A stretch of DNA of 64,000 nucleotides from Candidatus Fermentibacterota bacterium (GTDB lineage Bacteria > Fermentibacterota > Fermentibacteria > Fermentibacterales > Fermentibacteraceae): NCBI GenBank assembly GCA_002748705.1, contig PDSZ01000018.1, positions 62,001 to 126,000 of the forward strand. The letters run 5' to 3'. Positions within the stretch are counted from its first letter, which is position 1. Each line of letters begins with the position of its first letter. The position numbers and the translations under genes are program-made. The notes under the pieces are model-generated. The model saw nothing but the letters and a program-made list of their open reading frames with translations. It did no database searches and was not told the origin of the DNA. Of this stretch, positions 25,727 through 35,177 are shown in pieces.

Positions 25727-26800
25727 TCAGCTGTTCTCTGCTGTTTCCAGTGCCTTTACCGTTTTTCTGGCGCAGTTTTCCCATGTGAGCGTTTGCTGAA
25801 CTTTTTTCCTGGCTGCCAGCTGTTCAGTTGTTATTCCCTTGAAAATGGCATTTTCCATAGCTTCAGAGATTGATTCCACTTTTTCAGGGTCAGCAGGCCA
25901 GATGCAGTCTGTAAAGAATTCCTCTGTTCCACCTGTTCTGGCTGCTGCAACAGGCAGACCCCATTTGAATGCTTCAGGCACAGTAAATCCAAAACCTTCA
26001 TGGTGGGCCGGATGTACCAGGCAGACAGCCCTGGCAAACAGCTTATTCAATTCTGAGTCTGTGATATAACCTGTGAACTTCACCCTTTCTCCGATACCAA
26101 GTTCACCGGGCATTCTTTTGTATTCTTCAGCTTTGAATCCGTCCTTGCCTGCAATGACCAGTTCAGGGATGTGCCTGCGGGAAGCGAGTTCTGCATATGC
26201 TTTAAGGAGTCCGTCAATGTTTTTTCTGGGCTCCACTGTACCCACAACCAGTATGTGATCAGAACCGGTATGTCGTTTTTCTGAACCGGAGAAGTGGTCA
26301 ATCCCCAGAGGGGTTACAAATACTTTGCCTTCCGCCTGGGGAAAAATGCTCAGAAGATCGTTTCTGGTAGTCGTGGAGTTCACTGTGATACAGTGAGCTT
26401 TTTTCACCATTTGTTGAATTCGATGCCTCCAGCAATGGGTGTCTTTCTTTGCTTTCATGTGGCCATAGTTGAAAGGTCCCAGATCATGGATCATTCCAGT
26501 CTGTCTGAATCCTTTTCCCTCAGGGAGAAGCATGCAGTTGGAACTGTGAACCCATGTTATGCCTTTCCGTTGAGCCTCTCTTGATGGCCAGAAGTAGTCG
26601 GTAATTCTTCTTGGCCAGGGATAAAAAGATGCGTTATCAAGAATCTTGTCATCAGGCTCAATGAGTGTTCTCATGTATCTGGCAAGCCAGACATCACATT
26701 GAATACCAAGTTCAAGCATGGCCTTCAGCAGTTCTCTGCCGTATCTTCCTATACCTGTGAGTACTGTAATATGGTAATCTATGTTGAAGGCTATTCTCAT
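25727..26800 (-). CDS. Glycosyltransferase family 4, paralogue of the gene at 29175
   Basis: 357 residues. It begins with FNIDYHITVLTGIGRYGREL, the acceptor-domain start of mannosyl- or rhamnosyl-transferases. The donor site is clear: VVGTVEPRKN near 205, HHEGFGFTVPEAFKWGLPV with E-x7-E, and ARTGGTEEFF. The same landmarks in the same order occur in the product of 29175-30227, so the two are probably duplicated genes that diverged. A 4-base ATGA overlap links it to the glycosyltransferase gene upstream. Its sugar donor is unknown. Confidence 0.88.
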   Translation of the reverse strand: MRIAFNIDYHITVLTGIGRYGRELLKAMLELGIQCDVWLARYMRTLIEPDDKILDNASFYPWPRRITDYFWPSREAQRKGITWVHSSNCMLLPEGKGFRQTGMIHDLGPFNYGHMKAKKDTHCWRHRIQQMVKKAHCITVNSTTTRNDLLSIFPQAEGKVFVTPLGIDHFSGSEKRHTGSDHILVVGTVEPRKNIDGLLKAYAELASRRHIPELVIAGKDGFKAEEYKRMPGELGIGERVKFTGYITDSELNKLFARAVCLVHPAHHEGFGFTVPEAFKWGLPVAAARTGGTEEFFTDCIWPADPEKVESISEAMENAIFKGITTEQLAARKKVQQTLTWENCARKTVKALETAENS

Positions 26801-27954
26801 AATCTGTCAATCTCCCTGGCAAGTTGATTTATTCCAGAGGACAGACATCTTTCCTTCATGACAAATTCCCTTCCTGCGGAGCCCGCCGCTTCAGCCAGTT
26901 CACGGTTATTCAGAATCATTTTGAGAATATGCGCTCCATGGCTGACAGTACCATCAAACAGAAATCCGGTTTTGTTGTGTTCTATGTTATCCGGAAAGCC
27001 TCCTTCTGCAACAGCAAGGACAGGTGTACCACATGCCATTGCTTCAAGCGGTACAAGACCATATGGCTCTCGCTTCTGACAGCAGATAACCAGTTTTGCC
27101 TGTCTGTACAAGTCTCTCAGTCTGCTGTCTGTTACTCCTTCTTCTATGGCAAGCTGAATGCCTGCATCTGATGAGATGGCTTCAAGGTGCTTTTTATAGC
27201 CTGGATATGCCCTGTCTGCCGTTATTACAAGTTTCGGCTTGTTCTTGATGGCAGCAAGTATTCTCAATGTTTTTTCATGACCTTTGAACGGCCATAAAGC
27301 TCCAACAGAAAGAATGTAGTTTTCTCTATTTGTTGAGGGCACAGGGAAGAAGAAAGATGTATCGACACCTGGTCTGATGATGGATGCATTACGAGAATAT
27401 ATACTTTGAATACGGTTTTTCATGTAAGTTGAGAAAGTGGCAATACTGTCTGCTTCCGCCACTGAAGAACGATCCATTTCTTTTTCTGCAATCGCAAGGG
27501 GTTTCAGCAGAAACTCAGTAAACCTGTTGCCTGACCTTCTGATAATATCACTCTCATAGATGTGCCTCGGATACTCGTAGCAGTAGTAAAGAGATGGAAT
27601 ATTCAGATAGTTGAGCACAGGTGGAGATGCTATAGGAAGAGAATTGTGGACCAGAGCTATGTCAGCCTGTGTATTCATGGATTCTGCAATAGTTTTGCAT
27701 AACCTTCTGAAAGAATAAAGCCTGAGAATAAGAAAAAGCGGCGATACCGGTTTCAGCAGCCCGGAAGGGCGTTTCCACATTGGAAAGAGAAATGTCTGCT
27801 CACTTACAGGATGGCTGCTGCGGAAAGATACTCCGCCCTCAGGCCTGTATACCTTTACGGAAAACGCCGAACTCAGACCTTCCGCAAACTGTGTTGCGAC
27901 TCTGATGCCTCCGCCTGAGGGAAGCATATGAAAAATGCCAAGCCTTTTTTGCAC
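26797..27954 (-). CDS. Glycosyltransferase family 4
   Basis: 385 residues starting at GTG 27954, with AGGAG about ten bases upstream. The N-terminal domain opens with GIFHMLPSGGGIRVATQFA, typical of GT-B acceptor domains. The C-terminal donor domain shows LSVGALWPFKGHEKTLR and REPYGLVPLEAMACGTPV with the E-x7-E pattern. It is the first gene of its short minus-strand block, divergent from the glycosyltransferase at 28052. It likely acts in the same cytoplasmic glycan assembly line. Confidence 0.88.
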   Translation of the reverse strand: MQKRLGIFHMLPSGGGIRVATQFAEGLSSAFSVKVYRPEGGVSFRSSHPVSEQTFLFPMWKRPSGLLKPVSPLFLILRLYSFRRLCKTIAESMNTQADIALVHNSLPIASPPVLNYLNIPSLYYCYEYPRHIYESDIIRRSGNRFTEFLLKPLAIAEKEMDRSSVAEADSIATFSTYMKNRIQSIYSRNASIIRPGVDTSFFFPVPSTNRENYILSVGALWPFKGHEKTLRILAAIKNKPKLVITADRAYPGYKKHLEAISSDAGIQLAIEEGVTDSRLRDLYRQAKLVICCQKREPYGLVPLEAMACGTPVLAVAEGGFPDNIEHNKTGFLFDGTVSHGAHILKMILNNRELAEAAGSAGREFVMKERCLSSGINQLAREIDRL

Positions 27955-28051
27955 CCTGTTGCTGCTCCTGCTGTCTTGTAATGGAGATAAGAATTGTTAA
28001 TATTCAGGCTCGCTAAACTTATGTCCAGCCGGCTTTCTCAAAGGAATTGCA

Positions 28052-29239
28052 TTGAAGAAGATTGCTTTCTTATCCACCTTTCCGCCGCAGCCTCTGAATA
28101 CCGGTTTTGCAATCAGAATAAGAACCCTTCTGGATCAGGTTCCTGCCAACTATCGTCTCTTGAAAATTTATCCTGAGTGTGAAGAAGGTTTTGAGCCTGA
28201 TGTTCCCTTCAAACCTGTAAAGCCTTCCCGATTCATGGAACTGTTCAGTATGGAACCCAGAATACTAATGGACTACAGAATTTCCAGACAGCGCAATGAT
28301 GTGATGGAAGCCATAAAAAGCATGGAGCCTGACGCATTTGTTGTTTCTGGAATTCATGTGCTTCCCTTTGTTCCAGTTGAATATCCTGTCATATACGATG
28401 CTCATAATATAGAATGGAAGTTAAGTGAAGGGCTTTTCAGGGTAAAGGGCACAACTCTTCCTGTCAGGCTTCACAGGTATATTACCTTCATGAAGCTGCG
28501 AAGAGCAGAAGAGAGGATTATCAGGCAGGTTGAGTGTATTGTGGCCTGTTCAGATACCGATGCCGCCTACTTTTCCAGCCTTCGTCAGGCTTCTGTTCCT
28601 GTGGTGATGAATGGTGTGGATACAGATTTCTGGAAAGTAACCAGGGAACCGGAACCTGGACTTGTTCTCTTCTCCGGTGATATGAGCTACTATCCTAACA
28701 TTGATGCGGCTGTTTATCTGGTGCGAGAGGTTTTACCGGTTCTTCTTGCCGGTGGCTGGAAAGGGAAACTGGTTCTCTGCGGCAGAAATCCTGTGAAAAA
28801 AGTTCTTGATCTTGCTTCGCCCCAGGTTGAGGTTACCGGATCAGTTCCAGATATGAGACCATACTATGCCAGGGCATCTGTACTTGCCGCACCTATGAGA
28901 ATAGGAAGCGGTACTCCCCTTAAGGTCATTACCGCAATGGCTGCCGGTATTCCTGTGGTTACAACCTCAAGAGTTGCAGCAAGTCTTGGTCTGGAAAAGT
29001 CTGAATGTCTTAAGCTGGCTGAGAGTCCTGAAGAGTTATCTCGCAGCATTATAGAAATAATTTCCAACAGGCAGCTTTCCTTCGAGCTTTCCCAGGCTTC
29101 CATCAGGGCCGTTCAGAGGAGATTCAGCAGGAAAGCCTGCTCCAGGCGTTTCTGGAGTATTGTTGACGAATATCTCAGAGTAATGCACGAAAGGCCCTCT
29201 CCGTTGCTTCAGCACAGTTATTCCAGCTCAGAGTTCTGA
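28052..29239 (+). CDS. Glycosyltransferase family 4 (sugar transferase of the PEP-CTERM/exosortase-like type)
   Basis: 395 residues from TTG 28052 after AAAGGA. The N-terminus (KKIAFLSTFPPQPLNTGFAI) and VIYDAHNIEWKL resemble the GT4 group often found in exopolysaccharide clusters. The donor half has LFSGDMSYYPNIDAA, CGRNP and APMRIGSGTPLKVITAMAAG. It is the only plus-strand gene inside a minus-strand glycan block. Its last 65 bases overlap the 3' end of the convergent gene at 29175, so the two transcripts would be antisense there. Confidence 0.87.
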   Translation: MKKIAFLSTFPPQPLNTGFAIRIRTLLDQVPANYRLLKIYPECEEGFEPDVPFKPVKPSRFMELFSMEPRILMDYRISRQRNDVMEAIKSMEPDAFVVSGIHVLPFVPVEYPVIYDAHNIEWKLSEGLFRVKGTTLPVRLHRYITFMKLRRAEERIIRQVECIVACSDTDAAYFSSLRQASVPVVMNGVDTDFWKVTREPEPGLVLFSGDMSYYPNIDAAVYLVREVLPVLLAGGWKGKLVLCGRNPVKKVLDLASPQVEVTGSVPDMRPYYARASVLAAPMRIGSGTPLKVITAMAAGIPVVTTSRVAASLGLEKSECLKLAESPEELSRSIIEIISNRQLSFELSQASIRAVQRRFSRKACSRRFWSIVDEYLRVMHERPSPLLQHSYSSSEF

Positions 29240-30227
29240 AAAGCTTTTCTGAAGATGCTTTCATGGAAGGAGTCAGGCCTTTCTCAAGAGCCTGGGTGAT
29301 GCCTTCTGTAATTGAATCGATATTTTCAGGGTTCACCTGATAGGAAGCCTCTCCGAACAGTTCTCCCAGGGCACTGGTGCTGGAGCAGACAACAGGAAGC
29401 CCGAATTTCATAGCTTCAGGTACTGAAAAACCGAACCCTTCGTACAAGGCAGGATTTACCAGTAACAGGGCATCTCTGTAAAGTTCATGCAGTCGTTTTT
29501 CAGAGACATATCCGGTGAAATGAACCCCCTCTCCTGCACAGGTTCTGATTTCATCGCTTCTGTAGCCCATTCCTCCTGCTATCAAAAGGGGAGGAGTTGA
29601 CCTGGACTGGAGACGGAGTTTCCTGTAGGAAGCAAAAAGCTTCACATAGTTTTTGCGAGGCTCAACGGTTCCCACTGCAAGAATGTGCTTTCCTCTTCCA
29701 GAACCCTTCGGTTTTCTTTTCAGGTGGTCAATGCCCAGACGAGTAATGAATGTTTTTGAGGATGACCCTGGAAAAAAGTGTTCCAGATCTGCTGCAGTGG
29801 TGGCGGAGTTCACAAGAATACCATCTGCATGTTTAACAGCAGCGGCAATCTTTTTCTTCCAGTGTTTTACCTCTTCTGCCGGTTTCAGGTCTTGAAATAT
29901 GTGTAAAGCAAGGTCGTGTATCATTACCGTCTGACAGGCCTTTCCGGTAAATGGAAGAAGGTTACCGTTCGGTGAGTGTATTATTCTGATGCCCTTCATG
30001 GAGCTGTAGACTGCAGGAAGGAGCAGGTCTGAAAAATCTCCAGTTGAAAGAAGCGGTCTGATCAGAGTGCCTCTGCAGAGTTCAGATGCGTGATTTTTCC
30101 ATCTCCACCGTATCCAGCTTTCCACATCCATTCCCCTTCTCTGAAGGGCCTTCAGCAGTTCTCCTGTGTATCTTCCGATTCCAGTAGGCCTGCAGGGAGG
30201 AGAGTCTATGTGAAACGCAATTTTCAT
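29175..30227 (-). CDS. Glycosyltransferase family 4, paralogue of the gene at 25727
   Basis: 350 residues. The start was set at ATG 30227, which shares its A with the stop of the upstream gene (TGATG) and gives the family start KIAFHIDSPPCRPTGIGRY. A longer reading to 30302 would overlap that gene. The donor site is AVGTVEPRKN and YEGFGFSVPEAMKFGLPV. It parallels the product of 25727-26800 along its whole length, pointing to duplication. The 3' end overlaps the convergent gene at 28052 by 65 bases. Confidence 0.88.
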   Translation of the reverse strand: MKIAFHIDSPPCRPTGIGRYTGELLKALQRRGMDVESWIRWRWKNHASELCRGTLIRPLLSTGDFSDLLLPAVYSSMKGIRIIHSPNGNLLPFTGKACQTVMIHDLALHIFQDLKPAEEVKHWKKKIAAAVKHADGILVNSATTAADLEHFFPGSSSKTFITRLGIDHLKRKPKGSGRGKHILAVGTVEPRKNYVKLFASYRKLRLQSRSTPPLLIAGGMGYRSDEIRTCAGEGVHFTGYVSEKRLHELYRDALLLVNPALYEGFGFSVPEAMKFGLPVVCSSTSALGELFGEASYQVNPENIDSITEGITQALEKGLTPSMKASSEKLFRTLSWNNCAEATERAFRALL

Positions 30228-31180
30228 CAGCTTTGTCCGTTGAAGAGCCATTCCGGAACTCTGTTTGTCGTGCCTGTGACACCGTGAAGGGTTGCCAGCC
30301 ACATTACAGGAACCAGATTTCCTGTACCCTTGAGGGGGTAGGTCAGGGTTTTGGCAGCGGTAACCGACAGGTAGTAGAGGGTAAAGAGGAACATATATCC
30401 AGGTTTCAAATTCCTTTTGGCAAAGATGAATCGGTTACGGTGGGTGAAGTAAACTGCAATTTTTGATAGTACTCCACCTGCAGAAACAGAGACATGATGA
30501 ATCAGACGCGCCTGGGGAACCAGCCAGTTGTGAAGCCCTTTTGCTTTCGCCCGCAGGCTCTTCTCAACATCCTCGTGGTAAAGGAAAAACTCAGGGTTCT
30601 GATAGCCTGTTTCCCTGAAAAGTTCAGGTCTCATCATCATTCCGCATCCTGATACCTGATCAACTTCAACCGGGTCAACAGGAAGCTCTGATACTGTACG
30701 ATATACAGGGGCTGCTTTCATCTGCCAGGGAATGAATTTTCCCCCTGCATGCCAGATAAGATTTTTGTTTGAAGCGTATGTTATCGCGGGAGTTACAAGC
30801 CCTGTGGAAGGATCTGACCTGAACCTGTCCGCAAGAAGTTTCAGAGTATCAGGCTCAACTTCAGTGTCGTTGTTAAGAAGCATGACCAGATCCGGTTTCC
30901 GCTCCATTGCCATCTCGAATGCATGTATACAGCCTCCGATAAACCCTGAGTTCACAGGACTGGAGTAAAAAACAATGTCATCAGCTTCAGTGACCCATTC
31001 CGGTACAGAGGATGATGTACTGTTGTCCACAAGGCTTATTATAAGATCAACTCCGATGGATTTTCTCAGAGAGTTTATGCACTTCTCTGTAAGTCCCCAC
31101 TGTTTGTAGTTTATCATAAGTACAGCTATAAGCGGGGAAGAGGGAAGGCAGTTGCGGTTTTCGCTCATGTGCTGAATCAT
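30227..31180 (-). CDS. Glycosyltransferase family 2 (rhamnosyltransferase-like)
   Basis: 317 residues. The GT-A fold begins with IAVLMINYKQWGLTEKCI. SLVDNSTSSS and the metal site VMLLNNDTEVEP follow, then VSGCGMMMRPELF and FLYHEDVEKSLRAK, which are typical of WbbL-type rhamnosyltransferases. A short hydrophobic region near the C-terminus suggests membrane contact. A TGATG junction couples it to the glycosyltransferase gene downstream. With the rhamnose-type epimerase in this cluster, rhamnose or a 6-deoxy relative is a reasonable donor, by inference. Confidence 0.87.
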   Translation of the reverse strand: MIQHMSENRNCLPSSPLIAVLMINYKQWGLTEKCINSLRKSIGVDLIISLVDNSTSSSVPEWVTEADDIVFYSSPVNSGFIGGCIHAFEMAMERKPDLVMLLNNDTEVEPDTLKLLADRFRSDPSTGLVTPAITYASNKNLIWHAGGKFIPWQMKAAPVYRTVSELPVDPVEVDQVSGCGMMMRPELFRETGYQNPEFFLYHEDVEKSLRAKAKGLHNWLVPQARLIHHVSVSAGGVLSKIAVYFTHRNRFIFAKRNLKPGYMFLFTLYYLSVTAAKTLTYPLKGTGNLVPVMWLATLHGVTGTTNRVPEWLFNGQS

Positions 31181-31770
31181 GTTCCAATCTTAAGTTCCGA
31201 AAAGAAGCACCCGGTTCTCCCATAGCTGCTACTGCAGAAAACAGACAACTGAACAATATGTTTAAAGACAGCAGAAATGAAAAAATACTATACTGCTTTT
31301 CGCTGAAAACAACCACAGTATAGCGGATAAGGAAGGCTGCTGTTATAATGCTCTTCAGGCATTCTGTGTCAGGGAACCGGCATGATTAGCAGGATAAATC
31401 CGAGCGACTTTCGCGGTATTTTGCAGATGAATTCCTGGACATAATGACCTTGCTTCCTCTCTCAGCAGGCATAGCATCTGCATGCCTTAACAAATTATAA
31501 ACACAGAAAATAGTTGGCATCTGAGAAAAACAAATCCAGAGTGGCTTGCTCGTTTTATAACATAATATCTTTTCTTTAAATCTTAAATATAAGTGTTGAA
31601 AGGTAATTTTAAGAGTTAGTTGTCAATGCTTATCAGCAGGTTTTTCTTCGGCAATCAAGATTGTTTGCTGAACTGGTCAGGTATTGACAAAATGCATTCC
31701 AGAATCTGTTGTTGATCGTGCTGCGCTGTTCGGAAGTATATTTGCCTGAACTCTTTCGACTGGAGATTCA
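31181..31770. other. AT-rich non-coding gap between divergent genes
   Basis: About 590 bases with no credible gene, separating the minus-strand glycan block from a long run of plus-strand genes. The stretch 31490-31620 is strongly AT-rich. A TTGACA at 31684-31689 could be a -35 element for the permease at 31771, but the bases 17 downstream (TGTTGT) are a poor -10. No DnaA-box cluster, repeat or RNA gene was recognised. Confidence 0.6.
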
Positions 31771-33054
31771 ATGAGGAGTGAATGGAAGTTCCTGGCCTGG
31801 GCAGTGGCAATATTTGTGGGTGTTTACTTCATGCCCCTTGAGTCGGAGAGATTTTCAGGGGCGGTTATGGAATCGCTGCACCTTGCCCGGAATTACGCCA
31901 GGGAGCATGTGCTGCTCTGCCTGCTTCCGGCATTCTTTATTGCAGGAGCCATAGGCGTGTTTGTGAGCCAGGGATCTGTTATGAAGTACCTTGGTGCAGA
32001 TGCAGGAAAGACTCTTGCCTATGCTGTGTCTTCAGTTTCAGGATCGGTACTGGCTGTCTGTTCATGCACCGTTCTTCCACTTTTTGCAGGCATATACAAA
32101 ATGGGTGCCGGAATAGGTCCTGCAACTGCTTTTCTCTATTCAGGCCCTGCTGTGAATGTGCTTGCGATAATTCTTACCGCCAGAGTGCTTGGAGTTGAAC
32201 TTGGTATTGCCAGAGCTGTTGGCGCAATGGTTTTCAGTGTGGTTATCGGCCTGCTCATGCACCTGTTTTTTTGCAAGTCTGAAGGCGAACGAATGAAAGC
32301 TGTTCCCGTACATGATACTGTCAGAGGAAGGGCCCTCTGGAAGAACGGCGTTTTCTTTTTTCTTATGGTGATAATAATGATTACCGCCACCTGGCAGAAC
32401 GGAGAAACTGGTAGTTTTCAGGCAGCTGTTTTCAGTATGAAAAACTCTTTGCTGGTTCTGTGGAGCGCTTTGTTCGGAGCGGTTCTTGTTCTGTGGATGG
32501 ATATCAGGTTGTGGAAGGTACTGGCAGCAGGCGCTCTGGTTTTAGTTTCAGCACTCTTCTCTGAAGGAATAACAATACCGTTTGTGGCAGGAATGACCTG
32601 TCTGTCTCTGGTTCTTGCAAGTGGCAGCGGAGAGACTAAGTCCTGGCTGGGATCAACTGTGGGTTTTGCAAAGCAGATACTTCCTCTGCTTATGTTCGGG
32701 GTTCTTGCAGCAGGATTGCTTCTTGGATGCGAACACGGAAACGGGTTCATACCTGCTTCATGGATAGAGAAGGCTGTTGGAGGGAACTCACTGCGGGCCA
32801 ATCTTTTTGCTTCTGTGGCAGGCGCATTCATGTATTTTGCCACCCTTACAGAAATACCAATACTGCAGGGGCTTATCGGAAGCGGAATGGGCAGCGGCCC
32901 CTCACTGGCTCTGCTGCTTGCAGGCCCTGCTCTCAGCCTGCCGAATATGCTTGTGATAAGAAGTGTTATGGGAACAAAGAAAACTATTGTTTTCGTGGCA
33001 CTGGTGGTTGCAATGGCCACTGTTTCCGGTATGCTCTTTGGAACAATTGTATAG
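31771..33054 (+). CDS. Permease of the ArsP/UPF0718 family
   Basis: 427 residues with about ten membrane helices. Residues about 40-165 show the family's first half (AFFIAGAIGVFVSQGSVM, the cysteine-bearing AVCSCTVLPLFAGIYKMGAG, FLYSGPAVNVLA); the second half repeats the pattern (LTEIPILQGLIGSGMG, LLLAGPALSLPNMLVI). Members export organoarsenicals, or copper and zinc ions. The next gene, 50 bases on, encodes a small thioredoxin-like CxxC protein, a common companion. Export of a thiol-reactive metal or metalloid is likely; which one is unknown. Confidence 0.85.
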   Translation: MRSEWKFLAWAVAIFVGVYFMPLESERFSGAVMESLHLARNYAREHVLLCLLPAFFIAGAIGVFVSQGSVMKYLGADAGKTLAYAVSSVSGSVLAVCSCTVLPLFAGIYKMGAGIGPATAFLYSGPAVNVLAIILTARVLGVELGIARAVGAMVFSVVIGLLMHLFFCKSEGERMKAVPVHDTVRGRALWKNGVFFFLMVIIMITATWQNGETGSFQAAVFSMKNSLLVLWSALFGAVLVLWMDIRLWKVLAAGALVLVSALFSEGITIPFVAGMTCLSLVLASGSGETKSWLGSTVGFAKQILPLLMFGVLAAGLLLGCEHGNGFIPASWIEKAVGGNSLRANLFASVAGAFMYFATLTEIPILQGLIGSGMGSGPSLALLLAGPALSLPNMLVIRSVMGTKKTIVFVALVVAMATVSGMLFGTIV

Positions 33055-33104
33055 CGGCGGTCAGGTTTCTCATTCGGAGTCGTTGAACTGACTGAAAGGA
33101 TATT

Positions 33105-33344
33105 ATGATGAAGGTACAGGTGCTGGGCACAGGCTGCCCCAAGTGTGAAAAGATGGCTGAAACAGCGGTAAAGGCAGCGGACAGTATCGGTCTTGATTAC
33201 CAGCTGATAAAGGTTGTCGATCTGAATGACATCATGTCATTCGGTGTAATGATAACCCCTGCTCTGGCAGTGGACGGAAAGGTTCTGGTAAGGGGAAGGG
33301 TTCCCTCTCTGGAAGAAATGAAGGAGCTTCTTGAAGCACTTTAG
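33105..33344 (+). CDS. Small thioredoxin-like redox disulfide protein
   Basis: 79 residues, matching the family of small redox-active disulfide proteins (thioredoxin_3). The active site GTGCPKCEKM is near residues 8-17, and the cis-proline segment is MITPALAVDG. Two ATG codons are adjacent (33105 and 33108); AAGGA lies a few bases upstream. It follows the ArsP-type permease and probably handles its metal or thiol substrate in the cytoplasm. Confidence 0.88.
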   Translation: MMKVQVLGTGCPKCEKMAETAVKAADSIGLDYQLIKVVDLNDIMSFGVMITPALAVDGKVLVRGRVPSLEEMKELLEAL

Positions 33345-33458
33345 TGTATTGGTGATACCCCTTAGTCCGAAGAGTTTCTGTTTTTCTTTAGAATGGAACA
33401 AAAATATGCTTTCAGATAGTATAGTACCTGTAAGTGCAGAGAGGGCAGGAGGGTCAGT

Positions 33459-34649
33459 TTGAGAATAATTTTTCCTTACTTGTTTATGGCTTTTTCAGTA
33501 ACAGGTTACTCTGCTGAGTTCATGCAGATGACACCGGTTGGAGCTGAGTGTATACCGGTGAGCTTTGAGTTTTCCGGAAGTGACTGGGCTTCAGAACAGC
33601 TGGAGTTCGACATTGATTTTTCAGGACTTCTGGAGACTGTTCCTGAAGGAGAAGGGTATGCCCACGCCAGGTGCGTTCTTTCCGGTAATTCAGGCAGTTT
33701 TCTTCTTTCTGCCGCCGTAGACGGGGCAGAGGGGGAAATGCTTCTGAAGAAGGAGTACGCAGGGCCTTCCTGGGAGCCTCTTATTCACTCATTTGCCGAT
33801 GACCTGGTTTATCTTCTTTCCGGCGAAGAGGGAATAGCCTCAACCAGTGTCGCATATGTCCGGCGCTCAGGGGGCAGGTATTCCCTCATGGCGGCCACTC
33901 TGGACAATCGCCCTGATCAGGAGGTCATTTCCGACAGTGAGGTAATCACAACCCCTTCATGGAGTCCTTCCGGTGAGTGGATAGCCTTTACTTCATACCG
34001 GGCGGGCTCAGGTGATCTTTACCTGTATTCCTTTGCTTCTGCTTCTGCTTCCAGAATTGTCTCAGAAGGAGTCAACTATGCTCCGGTATGGGCCCCTGAC
34101 GGTTCCTCTCTGGCTTTCACCAGAAGCGTTGAAGGCAACTCTGATATTTATCGTTACAGCATGGCTTCCTCGAATGCTTCCAGGCTCACTGCCAGAGGGT
34201 CCATTGAGACCTCTGCGTCTTTCTCTCCCACAGGGCAGCAGATGATTTTCACAAGTGACAGAGTGGGCTATCCTCAGCTCTATGTCATGGATGCTGCAGG
34301 AGGAACAGCAGAGAGGGCTGGTTTTGCCCATGGTTACTGTGACAGCCCCGCCTGGTCCCCTGACGGGAACAGAATCGCTTACTGTGCAAGGTCAGAAGGG
34401 GCCTTTCATATTTTTGTGATGAACTCTGATGGAACTGATATTCGCCAGGTGACCACAGAGGGGACACTCAATGAGGACCCTGCATGGTCCCCTTCAGGCA
34501 GACATCTTGCGTTCTCCAGCGACATGGATGGAGTTCGTTCAATATATCTTCTGGAACTTAACAAACTCAGGCTTTACAGGCTTACCAGCAGAAGTGACAG
34601 CTACTGCGCCACATGGTCGCCTGTGCCGGAACAGGGAGGTAACCGGTGA
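33459..34649 (+). CDS. tolB: TolB-like WD40/PD40 propeller protein
   Basis: 396 residues starting at TTG 33459 with AGGAGGG upstream. A signal peptide (MRIIFPYLFMAFSVTGYSA) is followed by an N-terminal alpha/beta domain (about 20-130), then repeated PD40 units such as TPSWSPSGEWIAFTS, APVWAPDGSSLAFTR and PAWSPDGNRIAYCA. In Tol-Pal systems TolB sits in the periplasm and binds Pal to keep the outer membrane constricted at division. The downstream pal and cpoB-like genes confirm the assignment. tolQ, tolR and tolA are not in the window. Confidence 0.87.
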   Translation: MRIIFPYLFMAFSVTGYSAEFMQMTPVGAECIPVSFEFSGSDWASEQLEFDIDFSGLLETVPEGEGYAHARCVLSGNSGSFLLSAAVDGAEGEMLLKKEYAGPSWEPLIHSFADDLVYLLSGEEGIASTSVAYVRRSGGRYSLMAATLDNRPDQEVISDSEVITTPSWSPSGEWIAFTSYRAGSGDLYLYSFASASASRIVSEGVNYAPVWAPDGSSLAFTRSVEGNSDIYRYSMASSNASRLTARGSIETSASFSPTGQQMIFTSDRVGYPQLYVMDAAGGTAERAGFAHGYCDSPAWSPDGNRIAYCARSEGAFHIFVMNSDGTDIRQVTTEGTLNEDPAWSPSGRHLAFSSDMDGVRSIYLLELNKLRLYRLTSRSDSYCATWSPVPEQGGNR

Positions 34650-35173
34650 AGAAAACCCTTGTTTATGTGTGCTGTCTGGCAGCTCTGCTGGCGGCCGGAT
34701 GCCGACCGGATGACGCGAATACCGGCAACGGGGATGTTCCGGACACACTATTGTTCACAGATACGGACACCCTTGATACCGGTGTATGGGTTGATGATAC
34801 AGTGGAAACCTACGCAGACCGGCTGGCAGATCATCAACTGGCGGTGAATGATGTTTTCTTTGATTACAACTCAGAAGAGCTTTCCGGAGAGATGCTGGAT
34901 ATTCTCATGGCTGACGCAGGTTACATGATGTCCAATCAGGATTTTCGGGTGCTTCTTGAAGGGCACTGCGACGAACGGGGTACTGTGGACTACAACCTTG
35001 CCCTTGGTGAGAGAAGAGCCCAGACAGTTCTTGATTATCTGGTAAACTACGGTATTTCCTCCTCCAGGCTTGAAACTGTCAGTTACGGCAAGGAAAGGCC
35101 ATTCGTTTCAGGAACAGACGACTGGGCTTATTCACAGAACAGGCGGGTGCACATCCGCATTCTTCCGGAGTAA
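34646..35173 (+). CDS. pal: Peptidoglycan-associated lipoprotein (OmpA-like)
   Basis: 175 residues starting at GTG 34646, with a 4-base GTGA overlap with tolB. The lipobox LAAGC places the lipidated cysteine near residue 19. The C-terminal OmpA-like domain has the Pal pattern FDYNSEELSGEM, LLEGHCDERGTVDYN and ALGERRAQTVLDYL, binding meso-diaminopimelate of peptidoglycan. An acidic, Asp/Thr-rich linker joins the two. It anchors the outer membrane to the wall and partners TolB. Confidence 0.93.
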   Translation: MKKTLVYVCCLAALLAAGCRPDDANTGNGDVPDTLLFTDTDTLDTGVWVDDTVETYADRLADHQLAVNDVFFDYNSEELSGEMLDILMADAGYMMSNQDFRVLLEGHCDERGTVDYNLALGERRAQTVLDYLVNYGISSSRLETVSYGKERPFVSGTDDWAYSQNRRVHIRILPE

Positions 35174-35177
35174 CACC

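Noticed and set aside
31684..31712. TTGACA upstream of the permease as a promoter
   Set aside because: The -35 is perfect but the base run at the proper distance (TGTTGT) is not a -10, so it is not listed as a promoter.
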